Shown piece by piece: positions 5,075-8,880 of a DNA stretch of 8,880 nucleotides. Below the pieces are notes generated by a model, which saw nothing but the letters and a program-made list of their open reading frames with translations, was not told the DNA's origin and did no database searches. The stretch is from an uncultured Faecalibacterium sp. GTDB lineage: Bacteria; Bacillota; Clostridia; Oscillospirales; Ruminococcaceae. Each line of letters opens with the position of its first letter. Positions within the stretch are counted from its first letter, which is position 1. Where the stretch lies: positions 1 through 8,880 of the forward strand of contig CALDLZ010000112.1 of assembly GCA_937915335.1 (NCBI GenBank), in the 5' to 3' direction. The position numbers and the translations under genes were made by a program.

Positions 5075-6433
5075 ATGGAACAATCGCTAATGGACAAGCT
5101 GACGATCCTGGCAGACAGCGCAAAGTATGACGTGGCCTGCACCTCCAGCGGTGCGTCCCGGTCGGCAAGGGCGGGAAGTATCGGCAGCTGCTACGCACCG
5201 GGCTGCTGCCATGCCTTTACCGCTGATGGCCGCTGCGTCAGCCTGCTGAAAGTGCTGATGACCAACTGCTGCTCCTTCGATTGCAGTTACTGCGTCAACC
5301 GCAAGTCCAACGACGTGCCCCGGGCCACCTTCACGCCCCGGGAACTGGCCGAGCTGACCATCGAGTTTTACCGCCGCAATTACATCGAGGGCCTGTTCCT
5401 GTCCAGCGCCGTACTGGTGAGTCCTGATTATACCACCGAGCGGATGTTGGCTGTTCTGCGCCTGCTGCGGGGTGAGTACCACTTCGGCGGCTACATCCAC
5501 GCCAAGGCCATTCCCGGCACCAGCCCCGAGCTGCTGGAACAGCTGGGCTTTCTGGCCGACCGCCTGAGCGTGAACATTGAGCTGCCCAGCGAGCGCAGCC
5601 TGAACCTGCTGGCCCCCGATAAGGGAAGGCATTCCATCTTCCGGCCCATGAAGCAGATCGCGGTGGAGGGGGCTGCCAACCGGGAAGAGGTGGCCGTCTA
5701 CCGCAAGGCCCCCAAGTTTGCCCCGGCAGGCCAGAGCACCCAGATGATCGTGGGCGCTTCGCCTGAAACAGACTATCATATTCTGCAATTAACGGAAGGG
5801 TTATACAATAAGTATAACCTGAAACGGGTGTTCTACTCTGCTTATATTCCTGTGACCGAGGATACCCGCCTGCCTGCGCTGGATACCAAGCCGCCGCTCC
5901 TGCGGGAGCATCGGCTTTATCAGGCCGACTGGCTGCTCCGCTTTTACGAGTTTAAGGCGGATGAGATCCTGGATAAAAACAACCCCAACTTCAACCCCTA
6001 TCTCGACCCCAAATGCAACTGGGCCGTGCAGCATTACGGGTTATTCCCCGTGGATGTGAACCGTGCCCCCTTCGAGATGCTGCTGCGGGTGCCGGGCATC
6101 GGCCCCAAGAGTGCCCGGCGCATCTGGCACGCCCGCAAGCAGGCTTCGCTGGGGTTGGATGAGCTCAAGCGGATGGGGGTGGTGCTCAAGCGGGCACAGT
6201 ATTTTATCACCTGCCGGGGCTTTGCGGGGGCGCACCCGGGCCGCGGCAGTGCCGGGCGTGAGCGTGTCACCCGGGCCCTCATCGACCCCAATGTATTCAG
6301 CGGCGGGGTAGAGCAGCTGAGCATGTTCAGCCCGCCCGCTGTGGACAGGCTGGTGGAGCAGGGTGTGCCGCCCCGCACGGCCCAGAAAATGGTGCGGGAG
6401 GAGGCAGTGCAATGTCTGGCCAGAGCGCTGTGA
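5075..6433 (+). CDS. Radical SAM protein with helix-hairpin-helix (TIGR03916-type, putative DNA modification/repair)
   Basis: This 452-residue protein has the radical SAM cluster motif CX3CX2C at Cys66, Cys70 and Cys73 (CSFDCSYC), which binds a 4Fe-4S cluster and S-adenosylmethionine to start radical chemistry. Further cysteines at 39, 44, 45 and 54 precede it. Family-typical stretches include NRKSND, NYIEGLFLSSAVL and FYSAYIPV. Residues 328-359 form a DNA-binding helix-hairpin-helix (NRAPFEMLLRVPGIGPKSAR). The whole matches the family I know as TIGR03916, about 400 residues. It is nearly always paired with DUF4130 (TIGR03915) or a DUF4130-uracil-DNA-glycosylase fusion (TIGR03914). The reaction and substrate are unknown; DNA repair or base modification is inferred from the DNA-binding domain and glycosylase linkage. 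Its 3' end overlaps the partner gene by 22 bases. A C-terminal tail of about 70 residues follows the helix-hairpin-helix region. Confidence 0.88.
   Translation: MEQSLMDKLTILADSAKYDVACTSSGASRSARAGSIGSCYAPGCCHAFTADGRCVSLLKVLMTNCCSFDCSYCVNRKSNDVPRATFTPRELAELTIEFYRRNYIEGLFLSSAVLVSPDYTTERMLAVLRLLRGEYHFGGYIHAKAIPGTSPELLEQLGFLADRLSVNIELPSERSLNLLAPDKGRHSIFRPMKQIAVEGAANREEVAVYRKAPKFAPAGQSTQMIVGASPETDYHILQLTEGLYNKYNLKRVFYSAYIPVTEDTRLPALDTKPPLLREHRLYQADWLLRFYEFKADEILDKNNPNFNPYLDPKCNWAVQHYGLFPVDVNRAPFEMLLRVPGIGPKSARRIWHARKQASLGLDELKRMGVVLKRAQYFITCRGFAGAHPGRGSAGRERVTRALIDPNVFSGGVEQLSMFSPPAVDRLVEQGVPPRTAQKMVREEAVQCLARAL
5799..5819. repeat. Perfect inverted repeat inside the radical SAM gene
   Basis: GGTTATAC (5799-5806) and GTATAACC (5812-5819) are exact 8-bp inverted arms around AATAA. 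The element lies in an AT-rich patch (about 5765-5830) of an otherwise GC-rich gene and uses the uncommon Leu codon TTA. It encodes GLYNKYN, conserved-looking protein sequence, so the symmetry may be chance. As RNA it would form an 8-bp hairpin with a 5-base loop. Confidence 0.5.
6396..6404 (+). promoter_or_regulatory. Ribosome binding site of the DUF4130 gene, inside the radical SAM gene
   Basis: GGGAGGAGG lies 7 bases before the ATG at 6412, within the last codons of the radical SAM gene. The strong site plus the 22-base overlap points to translational coupling and similar amounts of both proteins. Confidence 0.8.
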
Positions 6434-7203
6434 ACCCGGCCCGGAAGCTCCATGATGCCGATGTGGTCTACCTCTATGACGGGAGCTTCGAGGGCTTTCT
6501 CTGCTGTGTGTTCGAGAGCTTTGCCCAGCACGAGCTGCCCTTTGCAGTCTGGACCCCGGAACGGGAGACCTCTACCCTTTACCCTGTAAAGGAGATCCTC
6601 ACCGACCACGCCAAGGCCCGGCGGGTCTTTGCCAGCTTCCACGCAAAGCTGGGCGGGGAGACGGAATACCTTGTTACCCGGGATTTCCTCTCGGGCTGGG
6701 AGGATAAGGAGCTGCGGCTCATCCGGTTCCTGCATCTGGCTTTTGCGCTGGGGCCAGGCACCGTCAAGCGGGCAGGCCACCCCGAGGTGGCCCCGCTCTA
6801 CCAGATGAAGCAGAGTCTGGACTGGGAGGTGGATAAGTTTCAGGGATTCGTCCGCTTTCAGGAGCACGACGGGATGCTGGGCGCGGTCATCCACCCGAAA
6901 AATTATATCCTGCCCCTCCTGCGCGGGCATTTCTGCGCCCGCTTCCCCGAGGAAAATTTTCTGATTTACGATGCCGTCCATCAGGCGGTGCTGTTGTACC
7001 AGAACCACAAGGCCCAGCTCATGGAGCTGGCCGAGCCCCTCACCCTACCTCCGCCCGACGAAAAGGAACGGCGGTTCCAGGATCTCGGGCGGCAGTTCTA
7101 CAAGACGCTGGAGATCAAGGCCCGCCACAATGAAAAAAGCCGCATGACCCATTGTCCCAAGCGGTTCTGGGCCGACCTGACCGAGATGCAGGAAAAAGGA
7201 TAA
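6412..7203 (+). CDS. DUF4130 / TIGR03915-type partner protein (putative DNA metabolism)
   Basis: This 263-residue cytoplasmic protein is the second half of the radical SAM pair. It starts, after a short non-conserved lead, with VVYLYDGSFEGFLCCVFESF (19-38), the signature opening of the TIGR03915/DUF4130 family. It also has the central FVRFQ...HPKNYILPLL region (146-170) and ends with the family pattern KARHNEKSRMTHCPKRFWADL (237-256, Cys replacing a more usual residue in the MPxRYW motif). The biochemical role is unknown. In other bacteria the domain is fused to a uracil-DNA-glycosylase-like domain (TIGR03914, UdgX-related), which suggests a role at damaged or modified bases. Here it ends without such a domain, so it is the stand-alone form. 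No clear terminator follows before the cyclophilin promoter. Confidence 0.87.
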   Translation: MSGQSAVNPARKLHDADVVYLYDGSFEGFLCCVFESFAQHELPFAVWTPERETSTLYPVKEILTDHAKARRVFASFHAKLGGETEYLVTRDFLSGWEDKELRLIRFLHLAFALGPGTVKRAGHPEVAPLYQMKQSLDWEVDKFQGFVRFQEHDGMLGAVIHPKNYILPLLRGHFCARFPEENFLIYDAVHQAVLLYQNHKAQLMELAEPLTLPPPDEKERRFQDLGRQFYKTLEIKARHNEKSRMTHCPKRFWADLTEMQEKG

Positions 7204-7242
7204 AAACCGGGGCAAATTTACAAAAAGGTTGCATCTGCGCGG

Positions 7243-7270
7243 TTGAAACCCGCAAAAGCTATGATATACT
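7243..7270 (+). promoter_or_regulatory. Promoter of the cyclophilin gene
   Basis: -35 TTGAAA (7243-7248), a 16-base spacer, and -10 TATACT (7265-7270) with an extended TGA in front. Both hexamers match consensus at five of six bases. The start is expected near 7277, giving a leader of about 69 bases. Confidence 0.75.
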
Positions 7271-7282
7271 AATACTGATATC

Positions 7283-7318
7283 CGGCAGATCACTGCCGAA
7301 CACAACCCCGCAACGGGG
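7283..7318 (+). repeat. Two tandem hairpins in the cyclophilin leader
   Basis: Stem-loop 1 is CGGCAG-ATCA-CTGCCG (7283-7298). Stem-loop 2 is CCCCG-CAA-CGGGG (7306-7318). Neither is followed by a T-run, so they are not terminators. The first would lie within a few bases of the predicted 5' end of the transcript, where hairpins often protect mRNA. Confidence 0.5.
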
Positions 7319-7345
7319 CCTGATTAGAAGGAGCATTGGAACATT

Positions 7346-7822
7346 ATGGTTCGCATTACTATGGAAGACGGCGGCATCATCGACATTGAGCTGAATGAGG
7401 AAGTCGCCCCCATCACCTGTGAGAATTTCAAGAAGCTGGTCAGTGAGGGTTTCTATAATGGCCTGACCTTCCACCGTGTTATTCCTGGCTTTATGATCCA
7501 GGGCGGCTGCCCGCTGGGCAACGGCACCGGCGGCCCGGGATGGAACATCAAGGGTGAGTTTGCCGCTAACGGTGTCAATAACCCCCTCAAGCACACCCGC
7601 GGCGTTATCAGCATGGCCCGCAGCATGAACCCCGACAGCGCCGGCAGCCAGTTCTTCATCATGCACAAGGACGCTCCCCATCTGGACGGTCAGTATGCCG
7701 CTTTCGGCAAGGTCGTTGCCGGCATGGATGTTGTGGATAAGATCGCTTCTGTCCGCACCGACTGGAACGATAAGCCCACAACACCCGTCAAGATGAAGAC
7801 CGTCGAGCTCATCGAAGGCTGA
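7346..7822 (+). CDS. Cyclophilin-type peptidyl-prolyl cis-trans isomerase
   Basis: This 158-residue single-domain cyclophilin speeds cis-trans isomerisation at proline bonds and assists folding. The core motifs are present: [13 protein letters not shown] (42-54, with the catalytic Arg44 and Gln52), [16 protein letters not shown] (90-105) and [12 protein letters not shown] (112-123). The residue matching the cyclosporin-contacting Trp121 of human cyclophilin A is His112 here. Bacterial cyclophilins often vary at this site and bind the drug weakly. There is no signal peptide or membrane segment, so it is cytoplasmic. The ATG at 7346 has AGAAGGAG upstream with a rather long 12-base spacer; no better start is in frame. 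It has its own promoter and terminator, so it is probably monocistronic. Confidence 0.95.
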   Translation: MVRITMEDGGIIDIELNEEVAPITCENFKKLVSEGFYNGLTFHRVIPGFMIQGGCPLGNGTGGPGWNIKGEFAANGVNNPLKHTRGVISMARSMNPDSAGSQFFIMHKDAPHLDGQYAAFGKVVAGMDVVDKIASVRTDWNDKPTTPVKMKTVELIEG

Positions 7823-7833
7823 AATTGATTTGG

Positions 7834-7871
7834 AAAAGGACGCTCTGCAGCTTTGCAGTGCGTCCTTTTTT
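7834..7871 (+). terminator. Intrinsic terminator of the cyclophilin gene
   Basis: AAAAGGACGC (7834-7843) pairs with GCGTCC plus the T-run (7860-7869). An inner CTGCA/TGCAG stem lies above a T-T mismatch and carries a 4-base loop. It ends in six T residues, 11 bases after the stop codon. Confidence 0.9.
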
Positions 7872-7922
7872 GCTGGGAAGCACTCGTAAAAATTCGTGTT
7901 TTTTCCGCACGATATCCGGGGA

Positions 7923-7933
7923 AGTACGGTACT
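7923..7933. promoter_or_regulatory. Short palindrome upstream of the patB-like promoter
   Basis: AGTAC-G-GTACT is symmetric around 7928, about 44 bases before the predicted transcription start and just upstream of the -35 element. The position suits an activator or a repressor. The binding protein is unknown. Confidence 0.35.
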
Positions 7934-7936
7934 GGC

Positions 7937-7965
7937 TTGCACCCGGCGGGAAAGTGTGCTAAAGT
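7937..7965 (+). promoter_or_regulatory. Promoter of the MalY/PatB-type gene
   Basis: -35 TTGCAC (7937-7942), a 17-base spacer, and -10 TAAAGT (7960-7965) with an extended TGC in front. The start is expected near 7972, about 31 bases before the ATG. An inverted repeat TGCACCC (7938-7944) / GGGTGCA (7966-7972) brackets it. Confidence 0.65.
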
Positions 7966-8002
7966 GGGTGCAGGTAAAATTTTTGAGAGAAGGAGCCCCG
8001 CT

Positions 8003-8880
8003 ATGAAATACGATTTTACTTCCATCATCGACCGCCACGGCAAGGATGCTATCGCTGTGGATGGCCTTGGCACCGGCTTTGCCCCCGCCGCCCCCAAGGA
8101 GGGCTTTGACGCGATCCCCATGTGGGTGGCCGACATGAACTTCCCCACCGTGCCCACCATTCAGGAAGCCATCATCGAGCGTACCAAGCACCCCGCTTTT
8201 GGATACTTCAACCCTACCGATGAATATTTCGATTCCATCATCCAGTGGCAGTCCAAGCGCAACGGCGTGCAGGGCCTGACCAAGGAGGACATCGGCTATG
8301 AGAACGGCGTTCTGGGCGGCGTGATCAGCGCCCTGAACTGCGTTTGCTCCAAGGGCGACAAGATTCTGATCCATAGCCCCACCTACATCGGCTTCACCAT
8401 GAGCCTGAAGAACAACGGATATGAGGCGGTTCACAGCCCACTGGTCAAGGATGAGAACGGCGTGTGGCGGATGGACTTTGAGGACATGGAGAAGCGTCTG
8501 AAAGAGGAAAAGATCCATGCCGCTATCATGTGCAACCCCCACAACCCCTGCGGCCGCGTGTGGGAGCGCTGGGAGCTGGAAAAGGCCATGGAGCTGTACA
8601 AGAAGTACGATGTGTACGTTGTCTCTGATGAGATCTGGTCGGATATCATCCTGAACGGCAACAAGCACATCCCCACCCAGTCCGTCAGCGAGGATGCCCG
8701 CCAGCGCACTGCAGCCTTCTATGCCCCTTCCAAGACCTTCAACCTGGCCGGTCTGGTGGGCAGCTACCACATTGTTTACAACAACTGGTGGCGTGACCGC
8801 ATTGAGAAGGAGTCCAGCCTGAACCACTACAACATGATGAACGTCCTGTCCATGCACGCCCTGATCGGTGCCTACAAGCC
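8003..8880 (+). CDS. MalY/PatB-type PLP enzyme, probable cystathionine beta-lyase (5' part)
   Basis: The first 292 codons of a gene that runs off the right edge; the family is usually about 390 residues, so roughly three quarters is visible. It is a fold-type I pyridoxal-phosphate enzyme of the MalY/PatB group. These cleave C-S bonds in cystathionine or cysteine to give homocysteine or sulfide, pyruvate and ammonia. Family motifs are PMWVADMNF (39-47), the FGYF region (66-69), CNPHNPCGR (177-185), SDEIWSD (208-214; Asp209 contacts the PLP ring nitrogen) and APSKTFNLAG (241-250) with the PLP-binding Lys244. The ATG has AGAAGGAG 7 bases upstream. It is separated from cyclophilin by a terminator and has its own promoter. 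A general class I/II aminotransferase is the alternative name, but the motifs favour the beta C-S lyase group. Confidence 0.9.
   Translation, partial: MKYDFTSIIDRHGKDAIAVDGLGTGFAPAAPKEGFDAIPMWVADMNFPTVPTIQEAIIERTKHPAFGYFNPTDEYFDSIIQWQSKRNGVQGLTKEDIGYENGVLGGVISALNCVCSKGDKILIHSPTYIGFTMSLKNNGYEAVHSPLVKDENGVWRMDFEDMEKRLKEEKIHAAIMCNPHNPCGRVWERWELEKAMELYKKYDVYVVSDEIWSDIILNGNKHIPTQSVSEDARQRTAAFYAPSKTFNLAGLVGSYHIVYNNWWRDRIEKESSLNHYNMMNVLSMHALIGAYK

Noticed and set aside
7259..8857. A 532-codon open frame on the minus strand spanning the cyclophilin and PLP enzyme genes
   Set aside because: It crosses two unambiguous plus-strand genes and their terminator and promoter, and its translation has the low-complexity look of antisense GC-rich DNA.
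1..8880. CRISPR array, insertion sequence or toxin-antitoxin pair
   Set aside because: I read the gaps on both strands and found no regularly spaced repeats, transposase motifs, terminal inverted repeats or paired small genes.

Overview
The window looks like ordinary chromosome from a GC-rich anaerobic Firmicute. The best guess is a gut Oscillospiraceae/Ruminococcaceae member of the Faecalibacterium-Subdoligranulum-Gemmiger type. The guess rests on strong AGGAGG-type ribosome sites, GC-rich codon use with AT-rich gaps between genes, a Clostridia-style transketolase tail, and protein families common in that group (TraX-like membrane protein, class-3-like lipase, the radical SAM/DUF4130 pair). 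No 16S or other marker is present, so the genus is inferred. There are no phage, transposon or conjugation genes around.

Layout. 1-214 (+): the last 70 codons of a transketolase C-terminal subunit. A bidirectional terminator at 231-263 separates it from a leftward gene at 270-1826 for an exported, class-3-lipase-like alpha/beta hydrolase with a twin-arginine-type signal. That gene has its own promoter with a perfect 7-5-7 inverted repeat in the spacer. Upstream of it on the same strand is a LysR regulator (start corrected to 2843) with its own terminator. The 257-base gap 2844-3100 separates LysR from a divergent TraX-family membrane protein (3101-3850). Next come two tandem leftward serine tRNAs, GCU and UGA, driven by a near-consensus promoter. 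The terminator at 3885-3922 is shared with traX.

The most interesting part is 4289-7203 (+). An XRE-type repressor with a LexA/CI-like S24 self-cleavage domain is followed, after a terminator-like hairpin, by two overlapping genes: a radical SAM protein with a C-terminal helix-hairpin-helix, and a DUF4130-type protein. This pair is a known but functionally uncharacterised 'DNA modification/repair' partnership (TIGR03916 plus TIGR03915). In other genomes the DUF4130 partner is fused to a uracil-DNA-glycosylase-like domain. Here it is the stand-alone form, next to a regulator of a class that responds to DNA damage.

The right end holds a cytoplasmic cyclophilin-type prolyl isomerase (7346-7822), with a good promoter and two small leader hairpins. 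It is followed by the first 292 codons of a MalY/PatB-type PLP enzyme, probably a cystathionine beta-lyase, which runs off the edge. Its promoter carries two inverted repeats. Apart from the repressor and radical SAM/DUF4130 cluster, neighbouring genes look like separate transcription units with no obvious shared pathway.
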